A stretch of DNA of 64,000 nucleotides from an uncultured Flavobacteriaceae bacterium (GCA_937929935.1 CALFUL010000017.1:1-64000); one strand, 5' to 3'. Positions 1 to 9,123 are shown, numbered from the stretch's first letter. Notes: generated from the sequence alone by a model not told the origin. Numbers and translations are program-made.

Positions 1-1
1 T

Positions 2-124
2 TTATTATGTCAGTCAGGAAAACGTAGTGAAATTGCATTAAAACAATTGCGAGAACTACAGCCTAAAAGTTCTCTTTTTAGTATTTTAGGAGGACTAAAC
101 CAGTATTTGGCTACATGCTCTTAA
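2..124 (+). CDS. C-terminal end of a MoeB/ThiF-type protein with rhodanese domain (partial)
   Basis: Only the last 40 codons lie in the window, read in frame from base 2 to the TAA at 122-124. The fragment contains CQSGKRS near its start, matching the rhodanese active-site loop (CxxGxRS) with its sulfur-carrying cysteine, followed by an amphipathic helix and a short G-G-L-N-Q-Y tail. In Bacteroidota this C-terminal rhodanese domain is commonly fused to a MoeB/ThiF adenylyltransferase that activates MoaD for molybdopterin synthesis. The adenylyltransferase half is outside the window, so the name is inferred from the fragment and from moeA, moaA and xdhC downstream. The stop overlaps the next start by 10 bp, suggesting translational coupling. 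A stand-alone rhodanese is the alternative. Confidence 0.72.
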   Translation, partial: LLCQSGKRSEIALKQLRELQPKSSLFSILGGLNQYLATCS

Positions 125-897
125 CCGTTCCTGAACTTTTAGTATTAATGGGTGGCTTTTTAGTTATTGCTACTTTATATTCCTCCGTAGGTTTTGGTGG
201 TGGTTCTAGCTATTTAGCGCTTTTGGCTTTGGTTTTTGTTAGCTTTTTTACAATACGAAGTACCGCTTTGATTTGCAACCTATTTGTGGTATCAGGAAGT
301 AGTTATCTATACTGGAAAAACGGGCATTTAGATTTTAAAAAATTCTTGCCTTTTGTATTTGCAAGTATTCCTATGGCATTTATTGGTGCACTATTTCGAC
401 TTTCAGAAAGTACTTTTTTTATGATTCTTGGTGGGGCATTAATAATTTCAGCAGCAGCTTTAATTTATCAAACGACAAAAGGGAAGAAGTCTGAAGAAGT
501 TAGTTCAAACTATGCGCCTTGGGTAACCTATGCCTTAGGTGCCGGAATAGGTTTGTTATCAGGACTCGTAGGTATTGGAGGCGGTATTTTTTTAGCACCA
601 GTTCTGAATCATATAAAATGGGACAAATCCATAAAAATAGCTGCGCTGGCTAGCTTTTTTATTCTGGTAAATTCAATTTCGGGCATTGGTGGTTTACTAA
701 CCAATGGTACTTTTGATTTTCCATGGATAGAAGGTCTCGGTTTAGTGGTAGCCGTATTTATAGGAGGGCAAATAGGAATACGCTTAAGCCTCAGTAAACT
801 TACTGGTAATGGCATTAAAGTAGTAACCGCTGTTTTGGTTTTAATAGTTGGTATTCGGGTATTGTTGGTTAATGGTCTTCAATTCAGTTTTCAATAA
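115..897 (+). CDS. TauE/SafE-family sulfite exporter-like membrane protein
   Basis: This 260-residue, very hydrophobic protein has about eight membrane segments in two similar halves. Each half starts with a glycine-rich stretch: SSVGFGGGSSYLALL near residue 24 and SGLVGIGGGIFLAPVL near residue 150. That duplicated G-x-G-G-G pattern is the hallmark of the TauE/SafE (DUF81) transporters, which move sulfite, sulfoacetate or other sulfur anions across the inner membrane. Its start overlaps the upstream rhodanese-containing gene by 10 bp, so the two are probably co-translated. The context suggests a link to sulfur or molybdenum cofactor metabolism. The substrate cannot be read from the sequence. 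Confidence 0.85.
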   Translation: MLLTVPELLVLMGGFLVIATLYSSVGFGGGSSYLALLALVFVSFFTIRSTALICNLFVVSGSSYLYWKNGHLDFKKFLPFVFASIPMAFIGALFRLSESTFFMILGGALIISAAALIYQTTKGKKSEEVSSNYAPWVTYALGAGIGLLSGLVGIGGGIFLAPVLNHIKWDKSIKIAALASFFILVNSISGIGGLLTNGTFDFPWIEGLGLVVAVFIGGQIGIRLSLSKLTGNGIKVVTAVLVLIVGIRVLLVNGLQFSFQ

Positions 898-1041
898 AAT
901 TATTACCGCCGTATGTATCTTTTTTTATTTTAGTGGTAGTTCTGCGGTAGAAATTTCTACTTGTTTGCCAGTATTTTTGAGCACTTTTTTGGCACACATA
1001 ATTTCAATTTCTAGATTCGAACAACTTTAAAATATAGAATC

Positions 1042-1437
1042 ATGAAAAATTATGTAGTATCAAAAATGAAATAATTAGTCCTAACTTTAATTGTACTCAT
1101 GACATTAGTGAGTTGCACCAAATCAGATGTTAATGATGAATCAGGTACTGACGCCATTGTTGGTACATGGTTTTTAGTTGAAGTCAATGGCACTGACATA
1201 ACTAGTCTTGATTGTATTAACAATTCATTTATTGAATCAGATGCGGTTACAATTACTTTTTTTATTCAAAATGAGGATGATAATGGAGAATGTGAAACTT
1301 TAGCGAATAGCACTGGTGAGTTTACTTTTGAAAACAATGTTTATAGTATAGATGGTGAATCTTTTGATTTCGATATTAGTGGAAATACCCTTTCTTGGGA
1401 TATAGATTCAGAAACTAATTTTGAGTTTAGAAAATAG
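1042..1437 (+). pseudogene. lipocalin-like lipoprotein gene with stop codon inside its signal peptide
   Basis: From the ATG at 1042 the frame reads M-K-N-Y-V-V-S-K-M-K and meets TAA at 1072-1074. The same frame then continues through LVLTLIVLMTLVSC, a textbook lipoprotein h-region and lipobox, into a 110-residue domain (W-x-L-V-E-V-N-G, then alternating strands) like small Bacteroidota lipocalin-type lipoproteins. One base (TAA for AAA) would restore an ordinary leader MKNYVVSKMKKLVLTL. The open part can start at ATG 1099, but this leaves only MTLVSC before the lipid cysteine, too short for export. Either the gene is a recent nonsense pseudogene, or there is a sequencing error. It sits alone between tauE and the convergent moeA. 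Function unknown. Confidence 0.7.
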
Positions 1438-1451
1438 GATGCTATTTCTTT

Positions 1452-2663
1452 TTACCACTGGTTACGATAGGATATGAAACGATAAACTTCATTTGCTAAA
1501 AACTCGCTTTTACCTTGAGGTAAAATTAAAAATCCGTCTGTTTTTACCAGGTTTGCAAAATCACCTGAGCCATTTCCTTTTATTGCGTTAGCGATAAGGC
1601 TTCCGTCTGCTAGGCTTTCTAGGGTTGCTTCTAAGAAATAGACTAAATCGGGTTTGAAGTTGACATTGTTTTTGAGTTTTACATATAGCCTTTCCTGTTC
1701 AAGTCCTAATGATTGTTTTAACCAAAATTGAATGTAAACGTAAACACAAACAAAAGACGAAACAGGATTTCCCGGAAGGGCAAAAATCTTTTTTCCTTCG
1801 GTATTACTGCCAAACCAAAAAGGTTTTCCTGGGCGTTGTTGAATTTTATGAAAATGTTTTGTGACTTTAAGTTCTTCTAAAACATCAGGCAGGTAATCAA
1901 ACTTGCCTTTAGAAACACCTCCAGTAAAAATGAAAAGGTCATATTCTTTGAGCATTTTTGAAATGGTCGCCAACATTTCTTCTTTATTATCTGCTAAGTG
2001 TTCTAGCTTCGCTGAAACTCCCCATTCTTTTAAGGTAGCTTGAATTCCGTAAATGTTCGACCTTCTGATTTGATGTAATTCAGGAGTCTGATGCACAGGT
2101 ACCAACTCATCACCAGTTGAAAAAATCACAACTTTTGGCATCTGTCGAACTTTTAATATGTTTTTTCCGACTGACGCGGCAATATTTATTTCAGCACTTG
2201 ATAATTGTTTTCCTTTTGAGACAATTACTGTTCCTTTAGCAATATCAATTCCTTTGAAATGTACATTTTGTTTGTGGCGTAATACATCTAAATTTATAGT
2301 AGCGGAATCTTCTTTAAGTTCTAAATCTTCATAACGAATAACCGTATCAACACCAATTGGCATAATAGCACCTGTCATTACTTCAATACAATTCTGAGTA
2401 TCCTTTAAGGTAAGTTGTGGCGTACCTGCAGCTGCAACCGATTCAATTGAAAATGTTCTTTTTCCATTTTTAAAAGTATCATAAACAATCGCAATACCAT
2501 CCATTGTTACTCTGTCAAAAGGAGGAAAGTCACGGTCGGCGATTAAATCTTCAGCCAAGTAAGCACCAATACATTCTTCTAAGTTTCTTGATTCAATAGA
2601 AAATTCGCCTTTGTGTTCCTCTATAATTGAAAGGGCTTTTTCGTAGGGAATAAAAGTGTTCAT
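1452..2663 (-). CDS. moeA: molybdopterin molybdenumtransferase MoeA
   Basis: MoeA inserts molybdate into adenylylated molybdopterin to give active molybdenum cofactor in the cytoplasm. The 403-residue length is normal. Visible family marks are FDRVTMDGIA (about residues 49-58), the FSTGDELV strand, TGGVSKGKFDY near residue 246 and ALPGNPVSSFVC near residue 296, the last two lining the MPT-AMP and molybdate site. The canonical TGGVSVGDYD loop is slightly changed here (K-G-K-F-D-Y). The gene lies downstream of moaA on the same strand, separated by 140 bp with short GC-rich repeats, so the two may be one transcript. Its 3' end faces the broken lipoprotein gene. Confidence 0.95.
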   Translation of the reverse strand: MNTFIPYEKALSIIEEHKGEFSIESRNLEECIGAYLAEDLIADRDFPPFDRVTMDGIAIVYDTFKNGKRTFSIESVAAAGTPQLTLKDTQNCIEVMTGAIMPIGVDTVIRYEDLELKEDSATINLDVLRHKQNVHFKGIDIAKGTVIVSKGKQLSSAEINIAASVGKNILKVRQMPKVVIFSTGDELVPVHQTPELHQIRRSNIYGIQATLKEWGVSAKLEHLADNKEEMLATISKMLKEYDLFIFTGGVSKGKFDYLPDVLEELKVTKHFHKIQQRPGKPFWFGSNTEGKKIFALPGNPVSSFVCVYVYIQFWLKQSLGLEQERLYVKLKNNVNFKPDLVYFLEATLESLADGSLIANAIKGNGSGDFANLVKTDGFLILPQGKSEFLANEVYRFISYRNQW

Positions 2664-2803
2664 TTTCGCTTAGCGCTTTACGCTGCACGCTTTACGCCAA
2701 ACGCATTTTTAATACGCGGCATTATGCGATTCGCATTATGTTAATTTATATTTCAAAAAAAATATATTGAGTATTTTGTGAAGAGCGTGCTGCGTACAGC
2801 GCA
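2664..2803. repeat. GC-richer intergenic spacer with short direct and inverted repeats
   Basis: The spacer between moaA and moeA stands out from its AT-rich surroundings. It holds two direct copies of CGCTTTACGC (2674-2683 and 2688-2697), a near-palindrome ATGCGA-T-TCGCAT (2724-2736), and a further GCG-rich stretch at 2783-2803. No open frame or tRNA-like fold was seen. It may be a decayed dispersed intergenic repeat or structured leader RNA for moeA; the sequence alone does not decide. Confidence 0.5.
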
Positions 2804-3787
2804 TTACCCGCCAATACTACTCATGCTTTTCATAGCCTCCTTCTGATCTTTGCGCATTTTTTCAGCTTCGAATCCGTCTTTTGGTTTGAGCCTAATGATT
2901 TCTCTAAACTTATCTGCTAATTCTAAATCAGTTACTCCTGAACGCATATAATCGCGAATATTAAAAACGCCATCGTCATACAAACAACTTTTTATCTCAC
3001 CATTTGCAGAAATTCGAAGTCGGTTGCAGGTATTACAGAAAGTTCTAGAAAAAGCAGCTATGACACCAATATTTCCTTTGTAGCCTGGTACGGAAAGTAA
3101 ACTTGCCGTGTCTCCATGTTTACTTTGTAGTTTTATTAAGTTTGGGTAGTACGCTTTTAAATCTGAGTAGATATCTCGCGCAGAATACAGCTCTACATTT
3201 TCTTTATACCCACCATTAAAAGGCATTTCTTCAATAAAACGAACATCTACAGGATAGTCTTTGGCAAGTTCTGCTAGCGGAATAATATCTTGTTTATTAA
3301 TGCCTTTCATGATGACTGCATTCAGCTTGATTTTGAATCCGTTGTCAATTAATATATGAAAGGTTTGCATCACTTTTTCAAAATCATCACGACGTGTAAT
3401 TTTATGAAAACGTTCCTTATCCAAAGAATCAATACTTAAATTGATTTTGGAAATGCCTAATTCTTTTAACTTCGGAATATGTCTTTGTAAAAGTGTCCCG
3501 TTTGAAGTAATATGTATCGATTTGTAATCTTCTAGCCCAGCGGTATTTTCCAATAATTGCATGAAATCTTTCCGAAGAAAAGGTTCTCCACCTGTAAACC
3601 TCACTTTCTGAAAACCTAATACGCCTAATACACTCAGAAGACGTGTAATTTCTTCATAACTAAGTAAATGTGCTTTTGGTTCATAGAGAATTCCTTCAGC
3701 AGGCATACAATAAAAGCACCTTAAATTACAACGATCGGTAACTGCGATACGCACATAATCTATAGTTCTATCAAAGGAATCTGTCAT
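2804..3787 (-). CDS. moaA: GTP 3',8-cyclase MoaA (radical SAM)
   Basis: MoaA uses S-adenosylmethionine and two [4Fe-4S] clusters to start molybdopterin synthesis from GTP, together with MoaC. The radical-SAM cluster motif is CNLRCFYC (C20, C24, C27) and the second cluster is the FCNTCNRLR...KSCLYD set around residues 247-265. RFTGGEPFLR is the SAM-binding GGEP motif. The protein ends in Gly-Gly, the C-terminal tail required in MoaA. Length (327) is typical. It is divergent from xdhC, with 76 bp between the two starts. moaC, moaD, moaE and mogA are not in this window and presumably lie upstream of base 1 or elsewhere. Confidence 0.97.
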   Translation of the reverse strand: MTDSFDRTIDYVRIAVTDRCNLRCFYCMPAEGILYEPKAHLLSYEEITRLLSVLGVLGFQKVRFTGGEPFLRKDFMQLLENTAGLEDYKSIHITSNGTLLQRHIPKLKELGISKINLSIDSLDKERFHKITRRDDFEKVMQTFHILIDNGFKIKLNAVIMKGINKQDIIPLAELAKDYPVDVRFIEEMPFNGGYKENVELYSARDIYSDLKAYYPNLIKLQSKHGDTASLLSVPGYKGNIGVIAAFSRTFCNTCNRLRISANGEIKSCLYDDGVFNIRDYMRSGVTDLELADKFREIIRLKPKDGFEAEKMRKDQKEAMKSMSSIGG

Positions 3788-3833
3788 GTAATTTTCGAAA
3801 TTGGTATCTTGTCAAAGTCTAGGCTAATATAAC

Positions 3834-3841
3834 CAAACTTA
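3834..3841 (-). promoter_or_regulatory. possible -7 box for moaA (TAAGTTTG)
   Basis: Read on the minus strand the bases are TAAGTTTG, matching the Bacteroidota -7 consensus TAnnTTTG, 47 bp before the moaA start. The nearest TTG is only 14 bp upstream, shorter than the usual spacing, so this is a weak call. Confidence 0.3.
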
Positions 3842-3863
3842 TTGATCGAATAGTTCAAAATTC

Positions 3864-4874
3864 ATGACGCACGAGTTAAAAAATATTATTGCATCATATT
3901 TAAAAAATCAACAGTCAGAAATCAAAAGTGTTCTGGCAACTGTTGTTGCGTTAGATGGGTCTTCATATCGTAGACCAGGGGTATGTATGTTGATAAATGA
4001 AAACGGAAAAATGGTCGGAGCTGTTAGCGGTGGCTGCGTTGAAAAAGAAGTTATAAGACAAGCAGCTTCCGTTTTTCTAGACGGTAAGGCTAAGGTCATG
4101 ACATATGATGGTAGGTATAGATTGGGTTGTGAAGGCATTTTATATATTTTGATAGAGCCTTTTACACCGGACGAAGATTTTATTAGTGCTTTTAACCAAA
4201 CGATAGAGAAACGACTACCAATTTCTATGTCGTCATATTTTAAAAAAAAGGACGCTCTGAATTCAGGTTTTGGAAGTGAAATTCAATTGAGCGGAAAATG
4301 GCATTTGGTACAAGCTGCTGCAAAGTTAGATTCAAATCTTCAAAAGTTTGAACAAACTTTAGAGCCTTGTTATCGCTTGATTATTGTTGGTGCTGAACAC
4401 GACGCAGTTCAGTTGTGTCTTTTTGCAAGTAAGATGGGTTGGGAGGTAAGTGTTATTACACACCCCACTGAAGAAAAGCAGCTTTTAGACTTCCCTGGCG
4501 CGCAAGAATTACAGGGTATTATTGCTGAAGATTTTGATGTTTCTGAAATTGATAAACAAACTGCGGTAGTACTAATGACTCACAGTTATTCAAAAGACCT
4601 ACAATTCTTAATCGCATTGCAAAACATTCAACCTGCTTATTTAGGCTTGTTAGGTCCGAATAAGCGCAGAGAAAAATTATTAAATGAATTTATTGAGCAT
4701 TGCCCTGAAGTAGATGATTCTTTTTTTGACCATGTCTATGGCCCCACCGGACTTCATATTGGTGCAGAAACACCCCAAGAGATTGCCATTGCCATACTCG
4801 CCGAAATTTTATCGGTTATTAGAAACACCACTCCCGGCTTACTAAGAGATAAAAAGGGTGGAATTCATGAATGA
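3864..4874 (+). CDS. XdhC/CoxI-family molybdenum cofactor insertion protein
   Basis: XdhC-family proteins bind molybdenum cofactor, promote its sulfuration and deliver it to xanthine dehydrogenase-type hydroxylases. The N-terminal XdhC_CoxI domain shows VALDGSSYRRPG (about residues 28-39) and AVSGGCVEKEV (residues 53-63), including the conserved S-G-G-C-V-E with its cysteine. A Rossmann-like second domain begins at LIIVGAEHDAVQLC near residue 172. The C-terminal GPTGLHIGAETPQEIAIAIL stretch is also typical. Length (336) fits the two-domain form. No molybdenum hydroxylase is in view; the client enzyme must lie elsewhere. Confidence 0.92.
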   Translation: MTHELKNIIASYLKNQQSEIKSVLATVVALDGSSYRRPGVCMLINENGKMVGAVSGGCVEKEVIRQAASVFLDGKAKVMTYDGRYRLGCEGILYILIEPFTPDEDFISAFNQTIEKRLPISMSSYFKKKDALNSGFGSEIQLSGKWHLVQAAAKLDSNLQKFEQTLEPCYRLIIVGAEHDAVQLCLFASKMGWEVSVITHPTEEKQLLDFPGAQELQGIIAEDFDVSEIDKQTAVVLMTHSYSKDLQFLIALQNIQPAYLGLLGPNKRREKLLNEFIEHCPEVDDSFFDHVYGPTGLHIGAETPQEIAIAILAEILSVIRNTTPGLLRDKKGGIHE

Positions 4875-5124
4875 TGTTTTTTCAAATCTAATACATCGTT
4901 TGAATTAATTTTTTTGATTCTTTTTTATTCTTCTCCCATTGTGCAAAACAAAATATGAATAGATGAACTAGGTATTTTGTTTTTTCTATTTGGAAAATTT
5001 ATTGATAAGTGCAGTTCGTCTAAAACACGGCTATTCATTCAATAAAGCAGTTTTCTATACGTTTTGAATGCTCGCCTTTAAAAAAGTGCGCCACCATTCT
5101 AACCAAACTAATAACCGTATAGTT

Positions 5125-8100
5125 ATGATCCCAAATCTTCGCTACGCAGTCTTGTTTTTAATTATTTTTCTATTTCAGAGTCAGTTATTTGCAGGTACCA
5201 ATCCTTTTTTGGCAACAGCAAATGAAGTCTTAGCGTGCCCGTTAGATAATAGTGAGGTATCAAACTTTACGTTATGTGGAGCATATGATACTCATTCTTT
5301 TCAAATTACTGATTCTGATGTTCAGTCAGTGGCGTGGCAAAAATTAGATAATGGTTCTTGTAGTTCTACAGTGCAAGATTGTCCAAATACCAATGTTAGT
5401 TGCATTTGGAATACAATTGAGACAGGTACTTCATTCATTTTAAATGATGAAGGAGAGTTTCGGGTAATATTGACCTATCAAAACAGTACCTCTGAAATTT
5501 TTTATGCAAAAAGTTACCTAAGTACATATTCCGATGTCATAGCGGTTACAAAGAATATATCAATAAACGGATTAGCTGACGGAGAAATAACAATTTTACC
5601 TACTGGAAACAGCTCTTTTCAACATGCAATCTCAAACGACGGGGGTTTTACTTATGGTCCTTTTCAAAGTAGCTCAGTATTTACAGATTTAGGTCCAGGT
5701 ATGTACCAAATTAAAACCCTTGATAATTCAGGTGTTTGCGAATATGTGTCAAGCTTAGTCGAATTAACTGAGCCTGCCCCTTTGGTCGGGAACATAGAAA
5801 TAACCAAATCTATCTCTTGTATTGAAGGAGGCGAAATTATGGTAGATGCTTCTGGCGGTATTCCTCCTTATTCATATGCTTTAAATGGCGGAGCTGTAGT
5901 CAATAGCAATATTTTTTATGGTTTAACACCAGGTAATTATGGGGTACAAGTTTTTGATGTAAATGGCGCTAGTGTGTTTACAAATAATATGGCACTCACT
6001 GCCCCAAACCCAATTAGTATAACCTTAACAACTATTAATGAACCATGTAGCGGATTAAATGAAAATTTAATTACAGTTGAAGCTACTGGTGGTTCAGGTA
6101 ATTTTAAATATTCATTAATCGATGCTGGAACTGGTTCGCTCATTTCCTTTACTTCGTTTAGCACTGAAAATTATACATTTGAAAGCATAGCTACTGGGGC
6201 ATATATTATTTTAGTAGAAGATACTGGTGGATGCACAACACAGCAACAAGCAGTTTTATACGAATCAATTCCTTTAGAAGCTACAGCTACCCATGTATCG
6301 CCAACACAAAGTAATCTTAATGATGGTAGCATATCAGTTATAACTTCAGGCGGCAGTGGTAGTTATCAGTATGCGATTTCGCCAAATTTGAATGAATTTT
6401 ACAATACTAATGTTTTTACGAATCTTGGCGTTGGTACTTATACTATTCTTATTCAAGACCAAGATGGTTGCGCTCAAACTATAGATGTGACTTTAACAAC
6501 GCCTGATTCATTGCAGTTAAATTTATCAAAAACAGATGTGAGTTGCGCTGAATTTGGAACCATCGCCGCCCAGGTAGAAGGTGGTGTGCCACCGTATATA
6601 TATGAATTAGACGGTGTGCCTTTTGGAGATACAAATGTTTTCAATGGTCTCACTGCGGGGGTTTATAACGTAAGTGTTAAAGATGCCAATAATACTTTTG
6701 TTAACAAATCAATAGAAATAGTTGAACCATCTCCTCTAGTGGCAAACTATAGCGCACAAAGTGTTTTATGTTTTGGTTCACAAGATGGTCAAATAGAAAT
6801 TCAAGTTTCAGGCGGTACGGGTAATTACGTTTATTCGCTATCAAATAATGGCGCACTTATTTATGGTGAACAAACAAGTAACTTATTTGAAAATTTGGCT
6901 CCTGGTATTTATGAAGTTACTGTTAGTGATTCTGCTGGCTGTACATACGTATCATCAATTGTTATAGAACAGCCAGAGCCTTTGGTTCTAGAATCTTTTA
7001 AAACTGACCCTAGCGCTAATACTACTTCTGATGGTAGTATTGCTTTAAATGCTTCTGGTGGAGTAGGTGGTTATGAATATTCTATTGATGGTGGAGTGAC
7101 ATTTATGGCTACAAGTTTTTTTGAAAACCTAGCTATAGGTGACTATGAGATAACAGTACATGATGCATATGGCTGTATACAAAATGATTTTATTCAGCTA
7201 GGTTCGTCTGAATTGACTTTAACCGCAACCGTGCAAAATCATATTAGTTGTGGTGCTCAGGCGCAGGTATTATTAACACCAACTGGTGGGGTACCGCCTT
7301 ATGAATATAGTAGTGACGGAAGTTCATTTAGTACTACCAATCCTTTTGTAACTGGGTCTTCTGGGGTAACTACTTTCACAGTACGTGATGCTAACGGTAC
7401 AATTGCTACCAGTAATGCTGTTACTATAAACGCAGTAGATGACACCATACGTTTTAACGCACAAGCTACTCTTGATTGTGACGGCATTAATTTGCCTGTT
7501 GTGAATGTTAATATTACCAGAGGGTCTGGTACTCTAGAGTATAGTATTTATGACGGACTTTGGCAAGATTCACCCACTTTCTTAGATGTGCCTGACGGAG
7601 ATTATGTTGTTAAAGCTAAAAATGAAAGTTGCGAATTTGCATTATCATTAACTGTTGAAAATGTTGAGCCCGTCAAGGTTAGGGTATTAGAACAAAATGA
7701 AGGTAAGGTAACCTTTCAGATTCAGAGCGGTAAAGGTCCTTTTAACTATCGCATTAATTCGTATTCATCACCAAGAATTGAAATCGGAAACAATACTATA
7801 TTTGACATTGATGGCTTGTCTCCTGGGGCTTATTGGATCGTTGTTGACGCTGCTAATTGTAGTGACCATGTTACATTTGATGTCGAAGGCTTTATACCTG
7901 AATTAGAGGTCGAAACTCAAGTAACTAATGTTAGTTGCTTCGGAGAGAATAATGGGTCTATTAGTGTTGCTGGTGTTGGCGGACTCGGAGAGTATAACTA
8001 TGGCTTGGTAGATGGCGATAACAATATATTATATAATGTGCGTCCAGAAATCACACATTTTGAAGGCTTAGCCCCAGGAACGTACAAAGCACTCGTGCGC

Positions 8101-9123
8101 GATACGCGTCAAGGATTATTGGTTCGGTCAGAATTAATAACCATTACTGAACCTGAAGTATTAAACTTGGCTATTGAAACAATAAATGGTTCTCAATCGA
8201 ATTCAAATACGGGTAATGCTAATATTAGTGTTGAAGGCGGTACAATGCCATATGAATTTAGATTAGACACAAGTATGACATTCATGCCTTTACAGAATGG
8301 TGCTATTTCAGAGCTTGATAGCGGATATCATTTTGTTACAGTTCGAGATGCAAACGGATGTCAAAAGGATGTTATTTTTACAATTGAAACGTTGCCAGAA
8401 TTAAATGCTACTGTAAATGTTGAATATACGGGTTGCGAAGAAAATGAGATAACTCTTATAGTTTCTGAAGGCAGTGGAGATTATGTTTATGCAATAGATA
8501 GTGAATTGATTAGTAGTGCGCAGGTTTCAAATAAATTCTTAAATGTTCTTTCTGGAAACCACTTTGTAACAGTTTTTGATGCTAATGGTTATATTTCAAT
8601 TGTATGGTTTGAAATTGAGGAATTAATTTCGATGGATGTAAATGCCAATATAACATACAATGATGATGAAACAAGTGCCAATATAAGTCTTGAGGTAACT
8701 GGAGGAAATGCTCCGTATTCTTATTCAATTAATGGGGATGATTTTCAAGAAACGGCAACCTTTATCGACCTTACGAAAGAGGCCTACACTATTTATGTAA
8801 AAGATTCTTTAGGATGTATTGAAGAGCGTTTTGTTGAACTAGTCTTTACTGATGATTCACTTAGCGGAAAGGAAGATGAAGGTATAGCCGTTTATCAAAA
8901 TTCAGGTCGTACTGAAGTCTTTGATGTACTATGGCAGCCATCTGAAGAATCTCAAACAATACTCGTTATCTATAACTCAAAAGGAACAATGGTGCATTCT
9001 TCTGAATACCAAATAGGAATGGCTCAAGCCCAAATAAATGTGGGTAACCTTTCTCGTGGCATCTATTTTATCTACATCAAGAATGATGAAATGGAAAAAG
9101 TAAAAAAGGTGTTAGTCCAATAA
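5125..9123 (+). CDS. secreted SprB-repeat protein with type A T9SS sorting domain
   Basis: The start at 5125 gives a clean signal peptide (MIPNLRYAVLFLIIFLFQSQ, cleavage near residue 24); an in-frame ATG at 5068 would add 19 charged residues and is less likely. A module of about 110 residues follows, with FTLCGAYD, GSC, DCP and C-x-W. By eye there are then 14 SprB-type repeats of about 75-85 residues, each built on GG-x-PPY-x-Y...F-x-x-L-x-x-G-x-Y...V-x-D-x-x-G-C. The last 85 residues form a type A T9SS C-terminal domain ending GIYFIYIKNDEMEKVKKVLV. The protein is therefore probably exported through T9SS and held at or shed from the cell surface, perhaps as an adhesin. It shares its N-terminal module with the 51.9-60.5 kb protein. 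Confidence 0.88.
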   Translation: MIPNLRYAVLFLIIFLFQSQLFAGTNPFLATANEVLACPLDNSEVSNFTLCGAYDTHSFQITDSDVQSVAWQKLDNGSCSSTVQDCPNTNVSCIWNTIETGTSFILNDEGEFRVILTYQNSTSEIFYAKSYLSTYSDVIAVTKNISINGLADGEITILPTGNSSFQHAISNDGGFTYGPFQSSSVFTDLGPGMYQIKTLDNSGVCEYVSSLVELTEPAPLVGNIEITKSISCIEGGEIMVDASGGIPPYSYALNGGAVVNSNIFYGLTPGNYGVQVFDVNGASVFTNNMALTAPNPISITLTTINEPCSGLNENLITVEATGGSGNFKYSLIDAGTGSLISFTSFSTENYTFESIATGAYIILVEDTGGCTTQQQAVLYESIPLEATATHVSPTQSNLNDGSISVITSGGSGSYQYAISPNLNEFYNTNVFTNLGVGTYTILIQDQDGCAQTIDVTLTTPDSLQLNLSKTDVSCAEFGTIAAQVEGGVPPYIYELDGVPFGDTNVFNGLTAGVYNVSVKDANNTFVNKSIEIVEPSPLVANYSAQSVLCFGSQDGQIEIQVSGGTGNYVYSLSNNGALIYGEQTSNLFENLAPGIYEVTVSDSAGCTYVSSIVIEQPEPLVLESFKTDPSANTTSDGSIALNASGGVGGYEYSIDGGVTFMATSFFENLAIGDYEITVHDAYGCIQNDFIQLGSSELTLTATVQNHISCGAQAQVLLTPTGGVPPYEYSSDGSSFSTTNPFVTGSSGVTTFTVRDANGTIATSNAVTINAVDDTIRFNAQATLDCDGINLPVVNVNITRGSGTLEYSIYDGLWQDSPTFLDVPDGDYVVKAKNESCEFALSLTVENVEPVKVRVLEQNEGKVTFQIQSGKGPFNYRINSYSSPRIEIGNNTIFDIDGLSPGAYWIVVDAANCSDHVTFDVEGFIPELEVETQVTNVSCFGENNGSISVAGVGGLGEYNYGLVDGDNNILYNVRPEITHFEGLAPGTYKALVRDTRQGLLVRSELITITEPEVLNLAIETINGSQSNSNTGNANISVEGGTMPYEFRLDTSMTFMPLQNGAISELDSGYHFVTVRDANGCQKDVIFTIETLPELNATVNVEYTGCEENEITLIVSEGSGDYVYAIDSELISSAQVSNKFLNVLSGNHFVTVFDANGYISIVWFEIEELISMDVNANITYNDDETSANISLEVTGGNAPYSYSINGDDFQETATFIDLTKEAYTIYVKDSLGCIEERFVELVFTDDSLSGKEDEGIAVYQNSGRTEVFDVLWQPSEESQTILVIYNSKGTMVHSSEYQIGMAQAQINVGNLSRGIYFIYIKNDEMEKVKKVLVQ

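Noticed and set aside
848..1030. A 60-residue open frame spanning the tauE end and the following spacer
   Set aside because: It starts inside tauE, has no recognisable motif and ends just before the broken lipoprotein gene; most likely chance.
5125..5181. A proteobacterial -35/-10 promoter for the SprB-repeat gene
   Set aside because: No TTGACA/TATAAT pair at proper spacing and the genome shows Bacteroidota-type TAnnTTTG boxes instead; the upstream TACGTTTT does not match well enough.
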